DNA from: Catonella massiliensis
GTDB lineage: Bacteria > Bacillota > Clostridia > Lachnospirales > Lachnospiraceae
Reading direction: 5' to 3'
Length of the DNA: 64,000 nucleotides
NCBI RefSeq assembly: GCF_016651435.1
Contig: NZ_JAEPRJ010000001.1
Location: forward strand, 3,038,001-3,102,000
Part shown: positions 26,152 to 35,157 of the stretch, in pieces
Layout: every line of letters begins with the position of its first letter
Numbering within the stretch: the stretch's first letter is position 1
Position numbers and translations under genes: made by a program
Notes under the pieces: generated by a model
What the model was told of the DNA's origin: nothing
Seen by the model: only the letters and a program-made list of their open reading frames with translations
The model's database searches: none

Positions 26152-28839
26152 ATGGGCTTAATGGATGAAAAGATAACGAGCTCTGTGTCAAAATCAGAGG
26201 GGGTTGAGGCAGAGTTTAGGGGTATTGCCGCGAAAGAGAAGGGAGAGCTTCTTAAAGAGCTTAGCTGCAGTGATAAGGGAATAAGTGATGATGAAAGGGA
26301 AGAAAGACTTGAAAAATACGGATACAATGACCTATCCGCAAATCAAAAGCACAGCTGGCTGTATTTTATAGTTCACAGCTTCACTGATGCGTTTATTTTG
26401 GTGTTGCTTGTATTGTCGTTAGTTACCTTCGTTGTTGAGAAGGATGTTGTTTCCGGAGTAATTATACTTGCTCTTGCCTGCATGAGTGCAGTCATAAGGT
26501 TTGTGCAGGACTACGGTTCTTACCTTGACATGCAAAAGCTTAAGGAAATGGAACATGATACAGTCAGGATACAGGTTCCGGGTGAAAATGGTCCTGAAGT
26601 AAGAGAAGTGCCTGTTGAAGAGGTTGTGCCGGGAGACATACAGTTAATTGGATCAGGAGACATTGTATGCGGTGACTTATATCTTCTTGAAAGCAGGGAC
26701 TTGTTTGTATCCGTTTCAGCATTTACAGGGGAATCAATTCCTGTAGAAAAGACTGTTGGTGCAGATTTACGAAATGTAAATGCTGCTGAATTAAACAATA
26801 TATGCCTTGGTGGCTCTACTGTTAACTCAGGAACAGGCCTTGGTGTTGTGGTACGCACAGGGAAGAGCTCATATCTTGGCAAAATTTCTTCCACAATACA
26901 TACAAAGAAGAAAGAGACTGACTTTGACCGCAGTCTTGCAAAGATAACAAGGATACTTATTACCTACATGGTAGTTGTAGTTTTATTTGTGCTCCTAATC
27001 AATGGACTGGTTAAGAAGAACTGGCTTGAGGCCTTCCTCTTTGCAATTTCAGTTGCAGTAGGCATTACGCCCGGTATGCTCCCAATGATTGTAAATGGTA
27101 CTCTGGCAAAGGGTGCAAAGTTTCTTGCAAAGAAGAAAACGATTGTTAAAAACATGTCAGCCATTCAGAATCTTGGCGCGATTGACGTTCTTTGTACAGA
27201 CAAGACTGGAACATTGACAATGGACAATGTAATTTTGCAGAATTATTATGATATTAACGGTGAAGAATCACATCTGGTACTTAATTATGCGTGGATGAAC
27301 GCATATTACTCAACAGGAGTTAAGAACCTGATTGATAGGGCTATTTTAGCCTATGGGCAAGAAAATGATGTAAATAAGTATGCGGGAGGATATGTAAAGA
27401 CTGACGAGATTCCTTATGACTTTGAGCGCCGTAGAATGAGCGTGCTTGTATCTAATCCTGGAGGAATGCACTTAGACGGAGGCGTTGAGGAATTGCTTCC
27501 TAAGCCAAATGAAGAGGTGCTTATTACAAAGGGAGCCCTAGAGTCTGTACTTGAGTGCTGCAGCCGTATTAGAGTGAAGGGGGAGTATAACAATATCAGT
27601 GAGGCTGATTTGGATAGGATAAAAGCCCTGGCTGACAGGCTAAATCAAGAAGGTATGCACGTAATTGGGGTTGCAGCAAAGAAAAGAAGTATTGACGCTC
27701 CAACAGTCTTTCATGCAGAGGATGAAAATGATTTGACATTCTTAGGAATTGTCGCATTTCTTGACCCTCCTAAGCCTGATGCAAAGGAAGCAATACACGG
27801 TCTCTACGATGCAGGAGTTCACGTAAAGGTAATCTCGGGAGACGCACCTGTAGTTGTAGAACACGTATGTAAGCTGGTTGGAATGAGGACAGATGGACAG
27901 AAGGCCATAACAGGCTCTGACATTGAAAATATGAGTGATGAGGCTCTGTCATCCGTTGTTGAGAACAATGACATATTTGCACGTCTATCTCCAATGCAGA
28001 AGAAGCGTGTGGTAGATGCCATAAGGAAGAACGGCCACGTTGTAGGATATATGGGAGATGGTGTAAATGATGCGCCAAGCCTTCACGATGCGGATGTAGG
28101 TATATCAGTAGATAATGCAACAGACGTAGCAAAGGCAAGTGCAGATATCATTCTCTTAGAGAAGAGTCTGACTGTCATATTAAACGGTATTTATGAGGGA
28201 AGACGAATCTATGGCAATATACTTAAGTATATGAAAATGGCTCTCTCAGGCAATTTCGGAAATGTATTTTCAGTGCTTATTGCCTCCATTTTCCTGCCAT
28301 TTTTACCAATACTGCCTCTGCAGATTCTGATTCAGAACCTAATATACGATTTCACTCAGATTGCGATACCTTGGGACAATGTTGATGATGAGTTCCTACA
28401 GGGACCACACAAGTGGAACAGTGCCTCACTTGTGTCATTTATGAATGTTATGGGCGGTGTGTCATCAGTATTTGATGTAATGACCTTCTTAGTTCTCTGG
28501 TTCGTTCTGGGCTACAATACACTTGGAATGCAGAACTATTTCCAGACGGGATGGTTTGTTGAAGGACTCATCTCGCAGATACTGATAGTTCAGTTTATAC
28601 GTACTGCCAAGAGGCCGATTATTGAATCAAGATGTGATGCAAGGCTTGGACTGGCATCTGCACTTGGCATACTGGCAGCTATTTCAATTCCTTTCATATT
28701 CGACAGGACTTCAAATGCTGTATTTACCAAGATGCCGGCAGAATTCTTTGTGTTCTTGATACTAATTTTAGTGCTATACAGCGTCACAATTGAGATTGTA
28801 AAGAAGTTTTATACCAGAAAATACGGAGCTTGGCTGTAA
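26152..28839 (+). CDS. mgtA: Magnesium-transporting P-type ATPase (P3B)
   Basis: An 895-residue membrane pump that drives Mg2+ uptake at the expense of ATP. The N-terminal actuator carries FTGES. The phosphorylation site is D350 in LCTDKTGTLT. The nucleotide domain includes KGALESVLECC, and the hinge is GDGVNDAPSLHDADVGI. Membrane helices include the P3-type FAISVAVGITPGMLPMIVN. ATG 26152 is preferred: AAGGAAAGGG precedes it and a promoter lies just upstream of the earlier in-frame ATG at 26095. The family also contains other cation pumps, but the TPxMLP motif and the C-terminal six-helix set suit MgtA/MgtB. No recognisable Mg2+ riboswitch is seen in the short leader. Confidence 0.92.
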   Translation: MGLMDEKITSSVSKSEGVEAEFRGIAAKEKGELLKELSCSDKGISDDEREERLEKYGYNDLSANQKHSWLYFIVHSFTDAFILVLLVLSLVTFVVEKDVVSGVIILALACMSAVIRFVQDYGSYLDMQKLKEMEHDTVRIQVPGENGPEVREVPVEEVVPGDIQLIGSGDIVCGDLYLLESRDLFVSVSAFTGESIPVEKTVGADLRNVNAAELNNICLGGSTVNSGTGLGVVVRTGKSSYLGKISSTIHTKKKETDFDRSLAKITRILITYMVVVVLFVLLINGLVKKNWLEAFLFAISVAVGITPGMLPMIVNGTLAKGAKFLAKKKTIVKNMSAIQNLGAIDVLCTDKTGTLTMDNVILQNYYDINGEESHLVLNYAWMNAYYSTGVKNLIDRAILAYGQENDVNKYAGGYVKTDEIPYDFERRRMSVLVSNPGGMHLDGGVEELLPKPNEEVLITKGALESVLECCSRIRVKGEYNNISEADLDRIKALADRLNQEGMHVIGVAAKKRSIDAPTVFHAEDENDLTFLGIVAFLDPPKPDAKEAIHGLYDAGVHVKVISGDAPVVVEHVCKLVGMRTDGQKAITGSDIENMSDEALSSVVENNDIFARLSPMQKKRVVDAIRKNGHVVGYMGDGVNDAPSLHDADVGISVDNATDVAKASADIILLEKSLTVILNGIYEGRRIYGNILKYMKMALSGNFGNVFSVLIASIFLPFLPILPLQILIQNLIYDFTQIAIPWDNVDDEFLQGPHKWNSASLVSFMNVMGGVSSVFDVMTFLVLWFVLGYNTLGMQNYFQTGWFVEGLISQILIVQFIRTAKRPIIESRCDARLGLASALGILAAISIPFIFDRTSNAVFTKMPAEFFVFLILILVLYSVTIEIVKKFYTRKYGAWL

Positions 28840-28862
28840 TTTTGTACTAAGGGGGTGTAGCA

Positions 28863-29465
28863 ATGTTTTGGGATAAGATAGCGGGATTTTATGATTTTTT
28901 TGAAAAATGCTTCAATGGGGAAGTGAACAAAAAGCTTGTGACGGAAGTTGCAGGCCTGATTGATAAAAATGATACAGTTTTAGAGTGTGCCTGTGGAACA
29001 GGGATGATAACAAGGGGTATTGCACCTAGATGTAGAGAGGTTGTGGCAACAGATTTTTCTGAAGGCATGTTAGGGCAGGCGCGAAAGAACTGCGTTCACT
29101 TAAAGAATGTGAAGATAGAAAAAGCTGATATTATGCACCTTGGGTATGAGGATGAAGCATTTGATAAGGTTGTAGCAGGAAATGTTATACATTTGCTTGA
29201 TGAACCCTATAAAGCCCTTGAGGAGCTTATGCGGGTATGTAAAAATGGTGGATATGTCATCGTTCCAACATATATCAATAATAAGACTGAGGGTAAGCCA
29301 AAACTTGTTGTTAAATGCTTAGAAAAACTAGGGGCAGATTTTAAGAAGGAGTTTACCTTTGACTCTTACAAGCAGTTCTTTGCTAAAGCAGGCTTTGAAG
29401 AGGTTCAATATAAGCTTATAAAGGGGAAGCTGCCATGTGCGATAGCGGTGATTGGGAAGAACTAG
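28863..29465 (+). CDS. Class I SAM-dependent methyltransferase
   Basis: A 200-residue Rossmann methyltransferase of the UbiE/Methyltransf_11 type. Motif I is VLECACGTGMITRGIA (the acidic residue after it is in VVATDFSEGML), and the motif near IEKADIMHLGYEDEAFD follows at the usual distance. The C-terminus after YVIVPTYINN is the substrate cap. It starts 24 bases after the MgtA gene with AAGGGGG as ribosome binding site, so the two are probably co-transcribed, although the functional link is unclear. The substrate cannot be predicted. Confidence 0.88.
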   Translation: MFWDKIAGFYDFFEKCFNGEVNKKLVTEVAGLIDKNDTVLECACGTGMITRGIAPRCREVVATDFSEGMLGQARKNCVHLKNVKIEKADIMHLGYEDEAFDKVVAGNVIHLLDEPYKALEELMRVCKNGGYVIVPTYINNKTEGKPKLVVKCLEKLGADFKKEFTFDSYKQFFAKAGFEEVQYKLIKGKLPCAIAVIGKN

Positions 29466-29553
29466 AATTCTAATTTATAGTGAGTGGCAAAGCAAAATGT
29501 CATATCTTTGTTTGAAAAAAGTGAGAAGACTGCAAGAAATGAACAAGAAACTT

Positions 29554-29595
29554 AGGACTTTATCAGTTGTGAAAACAATTGGTAAAGTCCTTTTT
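29554..29595 (+). terminator. Strong terminator after the methyltransferase gene
   Basis: A 17-bp stem (AGGACTTTATCAGTTGT at 29554-29570 with ACAATTGGTAAAGTCCT at 29575-29591) closed by a GAAA tetraloop and followed by TTTTG. Confidence 0.9.
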
Positions 29596-29633
29596 GTATA
29601 AAGCTAAATGGAATGAAAATGTCTAAATGGACT

Positions 29634-29662
29634 TTGATTTTTTGTTCTAAAGGAAGTAATAT
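29634..29662 (+). promoter_or_regulatory. Predicted promoter of the AraC-ECF-ABC operon
   Basis: TTGATT (29634-29639) and TAATAT (29657-29662) with 17-base spacing, about 50 bases before the AraC start. The imperfect inverted repeat TTAGTTAC-TTCTAA just after it could be a regulator site. Confidence 0.5.
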
Positions 29663-29713
29663 AAACATAGATTAGTTACTTCTAACCAACAATTTATGAC
29701 CGGAGGTGCTGGA

Positions 29714-30697
29714 ATGAATTCAATCAGGACTTTGGGAGATAACGTAAAGGTTCTGGCACGGGACGAGAGCCATGCTATTCTTGAAGTTAAAGATGATACC
29801 GGAGAGGGTGTCATGACGATATATATGCCATTTGCAGGAGTATATATAAATATTTGTGATATGCATATGCAACGTTGTAGTTCAGGCTTTCTTCTGGAAG
29901 AAAATGCAAATGTCATCTGTTTCGACTATTGCAAGGAGGGTAGGATTGAGCTGGGGACTTCGAATGGCAGTTACAGCGTACTCCAGGAAAAACAGCTTAG
30001 GATTGATGACCGCAGGCATCATAGTGGGCAGGTATTTATGCCGCTCAACCATTTCCATGGGATTAGTATTTATTTGAATGTTGATATTGCACCACAGGGG
30101 GTTGCTGCGTTTATACCACAATTCTCTGCCGATATTCATAAACTAAAAAGTAAGTTCTGTAAAGAAGGCGTTCCAAGTATTCTAAAAGACGATATGGTAG
30201 TAAATGGCATTATGGCTTGCTTATATAACCCTCCTGCCAATATTGGTCCTGATTACTATAGACTTAAAATACTTGAATTGCTTCTATATCTTGATACGGT
30301 GGAGATACAGGAAGATAACCAAAAGGAGATTTGCTTTTTCTTAAGCCATGCCGATAAGCTTCGGGAAATTCATAAGCAGATTACGGAAAATCTATCCGTA
30401 CATTTTACAATCAGGGAGTTATCTGAAGAATATGACATCCCACAGACAGAACTCAAAATAAGCTTTAAGGAGATGTATGGGGATTCTATATATTCTTATT
30501 TAAAAAGGTGCCGTATGAATACTGCAGCTTCTCTGCTGATAAAAAATCCTGACCTTAGCGTATCAGAGATTGCATACCTTGTAGGATATGAGACTACAGG
30601 CAAATTTGCTGCAGCATTTCGGCAAATCATCGGCACTACACCTTTGGACTACCGCAAGTACCGTACAAAGCCTACAGACAATTTGATCAATATATAG
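29714..30697 (+). CDS. AraC-family transcriptional regulator
   Basis: A 327-residue regulator. The C-terminal 100 residues form the AraC double helix-turn-helix (FTIRELSEEYDIPQTELKIS, then SVSEIAYLVGYETTGKFAAA and the closing GTTPLDYRKYR). The N-terminal 220 residues are an effector domain resembling those of siderophore-linked regulators such as YbtA, with which I compare it only loosely. ATG 29714 is preferred since CGGAGG lies 7 bases upstream; the ATG at 29696 does not have that. The next gene begins 12 bases after its stop and the following genes overlap, so it is the first gene and probable activator of the transporter operon. Confidence 0.88.
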   Translation: MNSIRTLGDNVKVLARDESHAILEVKDDTGEGVMTIYMPFAGVYINICDMHMQRCSSGFLLEENANVICFDYCKEGRIELGTSNGSYSVLQEKQLRIDDRRHHSGQVFMPLNHFHGISIYLNVDIAPQGVAAFIPQFSADIHKLKSKFCKEGVPSILKDDMVVNGIMACLYNPPANIGPDYYRLKILELLLYLDTVEIQEDNQKEICFFLSHADKLREIHKQITENLSVHFTIRELSEEYDIPQTELKISFKEMYGDSIYSYLKRCRMNTAASLLIKNPDLSVSEIAYLVGYETTGKFAAAFRQIIGTTPLDYRKYRTKPTDNLINI

Positions 30698-30709
30698 GAG
30701 GCCAATGAA

Positions 30710-31306
30710 ATGATGAACCAAAATCGAAAACTGACAGGAAAAGATGTAATCGCAATCGGTATCTATTCTGCAATCTACTTTGTACTGAATTTTATGGCAA
30801 TGATGACAGGATTAATTCCCCTACTCTGGATTTTACTTCCCGGAACGGTGGCAATACTCACCGGCATTCCCTTTTTGCTGATGGAGGTAAAAGTTCCTAA
30901 GCCGGGAGCTGTTATAATCATGGGTCTAATCACTGCTTTTTTGTATTTTGTTACAGGGCAGTTTACCGTCCTCATTCTGCTCACGATGCTAATTGCCTGT
31001 GCTGTTTCAGAAGCCTATAGGTACATAACAAAATATAATCTCAAATTCAGTAATCTTATGGTCGCTTTCATCTTGTTTAGCTACGGTATGGCAGGATCGC
31101 CGCTTGCTTTATTTGTGTATCGTGAGAGCTTTCTGGCACAAATTGGCGAGACTATGAGTCAGGAATATGTTGCAGCAATTTCTTCCTATATCACCACCCC
31201 TATGCTGATACTTTTGCTGGTTTCCCCGATTGCCGGCGGGTTCTTTGGTGCATTGATTGCAGGAGGGATATTCAAAAAACATTTCAAGAAAGCAGGTATC
31301 GTCTAA
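30710..31306 (+). CDS. ECF transporter S component, MptD family
   Basis: A 198-residue integral membrane protein with about six spans (from GKDVIAIGIYSAIYFVLN to the C-terminal LLLVSPIAGGFFGALIAGG). It matches the MptD family of putative substrate-capturing components. AGGAGG lies 8 bases before ATG 30710, and the next ATG directly abuts its stop. In the energy-coupling factor scheme it binds the ligand and docks on the T component encoded next. The ligand is unknown; operon context (YbtPQ-like ABC genes) points to a metallophore or other small organic cofactor. Confidence 0.8.
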   Translation: MMNQNRKLTGKDVIAIGIYSAIYFVLNFMAMMTGLIPLLWILLPGTVAILTGIPFLLMEVKVPKPGAVIIMGLITAFLYFVTGQFTVLILLTMLIACAVSEAYRYITKYNLKFSNLMVAFILFSYGMAGSPLALFVYRESFLAQIGETMSQEYVAAISSYITTPMLILLLVSPIAGGFFGALIAGGIFKKHFKKAGIV

Positions 31307-31978
31307 ATGCGTTATAGGAAGCCTGACCCTCGTGCAGGCCTCTTCATTCTTTTGCTTGCCAACATAGGGATGTTCTTAGAAAGAACCGGAAGACAGGGAA
31401 ATGCTTTGACGGGGGTAATTATCGTAGTTCTCATTATGTATGGCTGCTCTAAAATTGCGGTAGGCGGAGCAGGATTTCTGCTAATCTTATATTGTCTGCA
31501 GACCTTTGTGCTTCCTGCATCGCCTATAGCTTTTACTGCCCTGTTTTCAGTATTTGTGAATATGACAAGACGGATGTTGCCCTGCCTCCTGACAGGGGCA
31601 TTGTTAGTTAAGAAGTGCAGCGTCCATCAGTTTGTTGCCGCCTTGAGGAAAATGCATCTCCCTCAAAATCTTATTACTGCCATGGCTGTTACGGTTCGTT
31701 ACTTCCCTGCCATTTCAGAAGAGGTTCGTCACATTAAGGATGCAATGAAGCTCCAGAGGATACCCATGGGGAGGAAAGTAGAGTGTTATCTGGTGCCAAT
31801 AATGCTGTCTGCAACAAAAACCGCAGAAGAACTTTCTGCGGCGGCAACAGTCAGGGGGATTGACAATCCAAAAAAAAAGACTTGTGCGTTAGAAATTAGT
31901 TTCAGCTTTACAGATATTTTCTGTATGTTGTTTACTGCCATAGCAGTTGTTCTTATTTTGGTATTTGTGAAAGGATAA
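31307..31978 (+). CDS. ECF transporter transmembrane (T) component
   Basis: A 223-residue membrane scaffold of an energy-coupling factor transporter. It has hydrophobic segments from residue 10 and a long amphipathic region containing the two coupling helices that grip the ATPases. The conserved Ala-Arg-Gly-like signatures appear here as AMKLQRIPMGRK and AATVRGIDNP. It starts immediately after the S-component stop. The next ATG follows after a single base. Together with the S and A genes it makes a complete, dedicated (group I) ECF module. Confidence 0.87.
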   Translation: MRYRKPDPRAGLFILLLANIGMFLERTGRQGNALTGVIIVVLIMYGCSKIAVGGAGFLLILYCLQTFVLPASPIAFTALFSVFVNMTRRMLPCLLTGALLVKKCSVHQFVAALRKMHLPQNLITAMAVTVRYFPAISEEVRHIKDAMKLQRIPMGRKVECYLVPIMLSATKTAEELSAAATVRGIDNPKKKTCALEISFSFTDIFCMLFTAIAVVLILVFVKG

Positions 31979-31979
31979 A

Positions 31980-33386
31980 ATGATTGAGTTTATTGATGTG
32001 AATTATAGAGTGGGCGAATATGCGATTTTGACGGGAATAAACCTGAAGATACGCGGAGGTGAATGTGTCCTGCTTGCAGGAGAAAGCGGCAGTGGAAAGA
32101 CGACTTTAACGAAACTTATCAATGGGCTGATTCCTCATTTTTATTCCAGTGGGCAGCTTGATGGAGAGGTAAATGTTAATGGAGAACCAGTGGCGGAAAC
32201 AAGTATGTATAAGCTTGCGGAAATGATAGGAAGTGTATTTCAAAACCCTAAATCGCAATTTTTTTATACGGATTCATCTGCTGAGATTGCATTCGGACTG
32301 GAAAACCGCTGTGTTCCACCGGAAAAGATTAGACAGAGGATTGTGGCAGCAGCGAATGAGCTGGGAATTGAAAATTTGCTTAGCAGGAACATTTTAAAAC
32401 TCTCAGGTGGTGAAAAACAGATTATCGCATTTGCTTCTGTATATGCAGCAGAGCCGGAAATTTATGTGCTCGATGAACCCTCCTCCAATCTGGATAACAC
32501 ATCCGTTGAGCGATTGAAGGAACTGCTTCACTATATTAAGGCACAGGGGAAAACTGTGATTATTGCGGAGCATCGGCTGAATTATCTTAGCTCTGTAATA
32601 GACAGGGCCGTATATCTAAAAGGCGGACGGATTATGCAGGAATTTACTGCAGCACAGTTTCGTACGCTTACTGAAAGGGAACGGATTTCGATGGGTCTTC
32701 GAACCTTAAAAGAGACACAGATTACAATTCCTAAATGTACAGACCTAAAGGGTGAACTTTGTGTTGAAAGGATTATTAGCCGTTATAAGGAAGAGGAAAT
32801 CAGTTTTGGGGCTAATTCAGGAGATGTTATTGGAATAGTGGGAAAGAATGGGGCAGGAAAAACAACTCTATGCAAGATAATCTGCGGATTGCTTAAGGAG
32901 CAATCAGGTACAGTCAGCTACCGAGGGAAAAAGCTTACAAGGAGGCAAAGACAGAGGCTCTGTGCCATGGTCATGCAGGATGTAAACCATCAATTATTTA
33001 CAGACAGTGTTGTGGATGAATGTGAGCTGGCGGCACCGAAAGCATCGAAAGAAAAGATTGATAAACTTCTGCAAGGATTTGATTTGCTTTCCTATAAGGA
33101 GGTGCATCCTGCCGTACTGTCAGGGGGTCAGCGCCAAAGGCTGGCAGTATGCCAGGCAGTGCTGTCGGAGAAAAAGGTAGTGATATTTGACGAGCCGACA
33201 AGTGGTTTAGACTATACGCACATGATACAGACAGGAGAGATCATTCAGAAACTGTCCCGCGAGGGATATATAGTTCTCGTAATTACACATGATTATGAAT
33301 TCCTGAACCTGGTTTGTCACAGTGTGATTCAGTTAGGTGAGCAAATTGCTGTGAAAGGGGGAAGGCAGAGTGCAGAAGAAATATAA
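31980..33386 (+). CDS. ECF transporter duplicated ATPase (A1-A2 fusion)
   Basis: A 468-residue protein with two complete ABC ATPase domains in tandem, so one gene replaces the usual EcfA1/EcfA2 pair. Domain 1 (about 1-225) has Walker A GESGSGKTT, signature LSGGEKQ and Walker B YVLDEPSSNLD. Domain 2 (about 255-460) has GKNGAGKTT, LSGGQRQR and VIFDEPTSGLD. It energises the adjacent S/T components. The stop overlaps the start of the following ABC gene by 17 bases. The fused arrangement is known for some ECF systems. Confidence 0.92.
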   Translation: MIEFIDVNYRVGEYAILTGINLKIRGGECVLLAGESGSGKTTLTKLINGLIPHFYSSGQLDGEVNVNGEPVAETSMYKLAEMIGSVFQNPKSQFFYTDSSAEIAFGLENRCVPPEKIRQRIVAAANELGIENLLSRNILKLSGGEKQIIAFASVYAAEPEIYVLDEPSSNLDNTSVERLKELLHYIKAQGKTVIIAEHRLNYLSSVIDRAVYLKGGRIMQEFTAAQFRTLTERERISMGLRTLKETQITIPKCTDLKGELCVERIISRYKEEEISFGANSGDVIGIVGKNGAGKTTLCKIICGLLKEQSGTVSYRGKKLTRRQRQRLCAMVMQDVNHQLFTDSVVDECELAAPKASKEKIDKLLQGFDLLSYKEVHPAVLSGGQRQRLAVCQAVLSEKKVVIFDEPTSGLDYTHMIQTGEIIQKLSREGYIVLVITHDYEFLNLVCHSVIQLGEQIAVKGGRQSAEEI

Positions 33387-35157
33387 GAAAAAGAGAAAAA
33401 ATTGGTTTAGTACGCTGCTATCTTACGCAGATGGAAGAGAGCATAGGCTGTGGCTTTCAGTTATCCTTTCGATTGTCAGCATTGTGAGTGGACTTATTCC
33501 TTTTTACTGTGTTTACAGAATGGTTGATGCATATATGGTGGGGGCGCTTGGGAACGCAGTCATTATCTTTTGGGGAGCAATAGGTGTTCTTGCCTATACA
33601 GTCAAAATAGTTTGTTTTGGCTTTTCAACAGGCCTTTCACACTATGTTGCGTACTATGTCTTGGAGGGCTTGCGGCTTAAAATAGCAGAGACTTTTTTGA
33701 AAGCTCCTCTTGGAGAGGTGCAGGCACATTCAATTGGAGAGATCAAAAATGTGATTGTAGACAGAATAGAGGAGATTGAGCCGCCTTTAGCCCATATGAT
33801 CCCGGAGGGAAGCGGACATCTTGTATTTCCTGCAGTGAGTCTGATTGCGTTGTTCTTACTTGATTTCAGAGTGGCATTTGGTTCCCTTCTATCTCTTCCA
33901 ATTGGATTTGCGTTTATGTTGATTACATTTGCAATCAGTGGAAAGAGCATGGAAAAGTATATGGAATCAAATGTGCGTTTGAATAGTGTAATTGTTGAAT
34001 ACATTGAGGGGATTGAGGTAATCAGGGCTTTTGGGAAGGCAGGAAGCAGTTACAAAAAATATGCCGACACTGTCCTTGAATATAAAGAATTTGTAATCAA
34101 TTGGATGAGGAACACCTGGGTAACAATGAAGCTCGCGTTTGCATTTATGCCAGCCACACTTCTTGGCGTAGTTCCTGTAAGCCTCTATCTGGTTTCCTGT
34201 GGAAGTCTTTCAGTATCTGAGATGACACTTGCGGTTATGTTAGCCTTGTCTATGGTTGTGAGCTTTGCAAAACTGGAAATTTTTGCCAATAGTATACAGC
34301 AGATGAAATATACTGTAGATCAGACGGAGGCTTTTCTTAACATGACAAGATTGTCAGAACCGGAAGCTGAAGCGATACTAAATGGCAGGGATGTCCACTT
34401 GAAAAACGTCCACTTTTTCTATTCAGAAAAAAGCGGAGAAATCCTACACGGAATTGATCTCACACTTCCTGAGGGAAGCTATACCGCTCTGGTTGGCCCA
34501 AGCGGAGGAGGGAAATCTACCTTGGCAAGGCTGATTGCCAGGTTCTGGGATGTTTGTGACGGAAGCATCGAAATAGGAGGAGTTGACATACGAAATATTC
34601 CTATCGCACAGCTATCAGAACTGGTGAGCTTTGTTACGCAGGATAATTTTCTATTTCAGGCTTCAATCAAAGAGAACATCCGTATCGGTAAACCTTCAGC
34701 AACGGATGAAGAGGTGATAGCCGCTGCAAAGAGAGCACGCTGTGATGAGTTTATTTCAAAGCTGCCTTACGGATATGATACATCTGCTGGTGAAGCAGGA
34801 AAAAAACTTTCAGGCGGAGAAAAGCAACGTATAGCCATTGCACGTATAATGCTGAAAAATGCACCGATTGTTATTTTGGATGAGGCCACCGCTTTTACCG
34901 ATCCGGAAAATGAGCATCTGATTCAGCAGTCAATTTCGGAGCTCACAAAAGGCAAGACCCTTCTTGTCATTGCACACCGGCTGTCTACGGTGAAAGATGC
35001 AGATAAGATTGTTGTTTTAAATGGGGGCAGGGTAGAAGCAGTGGGTACCCATGAGGAACTTTTGAAAGGCTCGCCGCTCTATAAGAAAATGTGGAGTGCA
35101 CACATTGGGGCAAAGAGATGGACATTGCAAGGAAAGGAGGATAAAGTCAATGTTTAG
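33370..35157 (+). CDS. ABC half-transporter (membrane-ATPase fusion), YbtP/YbtQ/IrtA-like, first of pair
   Basis: A 595-residue type IV ABC half-transporter: an exporter-fold membrane domain of six helices (about 20-315) followed by the ATPase with GPSGGGKST, signature KLSGGEKQR and VILDEATAFTDPENE. GTG 33370 lies inside the end of the ECF ATPase gene, with GGGGGAAGG just before it. It pairs with the next gene as a heterodimer. Fused exporter-fold pairs beside an ECF module and an AraC regulator recall the YbtP-YbtQ yersiniabactin importer and the eqb (equibactin) transporter genes, so uptake of a metal-siderophore complex is plausible. Export remains possible. Confidence 0.85.
   Translation: MQKKYKKKRKNWFSTLLSYADGREHRLWLSVILSIVSIVSGLIPFYCVYRMVDAYMVGALGNAVIIFWGAIGVLAYTVKIVCFGFSTGLSHYVAYYVLEGLRLKIAETFLKAPLGEVQAHSIGEIKNVIVDRIEEIEPPLAHMIPEGSGHLVFPAVSLIALFLLDFRVAFGSLLSLPIGFAFMLITFAISGKSMEKYMESNVRLNSVIVEYIEGIEVIRAFGKAGSSYKKYADTVLEYKEFVINWMRNTWVTMKLAFAFMPATLLGVVPVSLYLVSCGSLSVSEMTLAVMLALSMVVSFAKLEIFANSIQQMKYTVDQTEAFLNMTRLSEPEAEAILNGRDVHLKNVHFFYSEKSGEILHGIDLTLPEGSYTALVGPSGGGKSTLARLIARFWDVCDGSIEIGGVDIRNIPIAQLSELVSFVTQDNFLFQASIKENIRIGKPSATDEEVIAAAKRARCDEFISKLPYGYDTSAGEAGKKLSGGEKQRIAIARIMLKNAPIVILDEATAFTDPENEHLIQQSISELTKGKTLLVIAHRLSTVKDADKIVVLNGGRVEAVGTHEELLKGSPLYKKMWSAHIGAKRWTLQGKEDKVNV

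Noticed and set aside
28345..28839. Possible separate small gene at the 3' end of mgtA
   Set aside because: The sequence is the continuous C-terminal helix set of the P-type ATPase, in frame with no internal stop.
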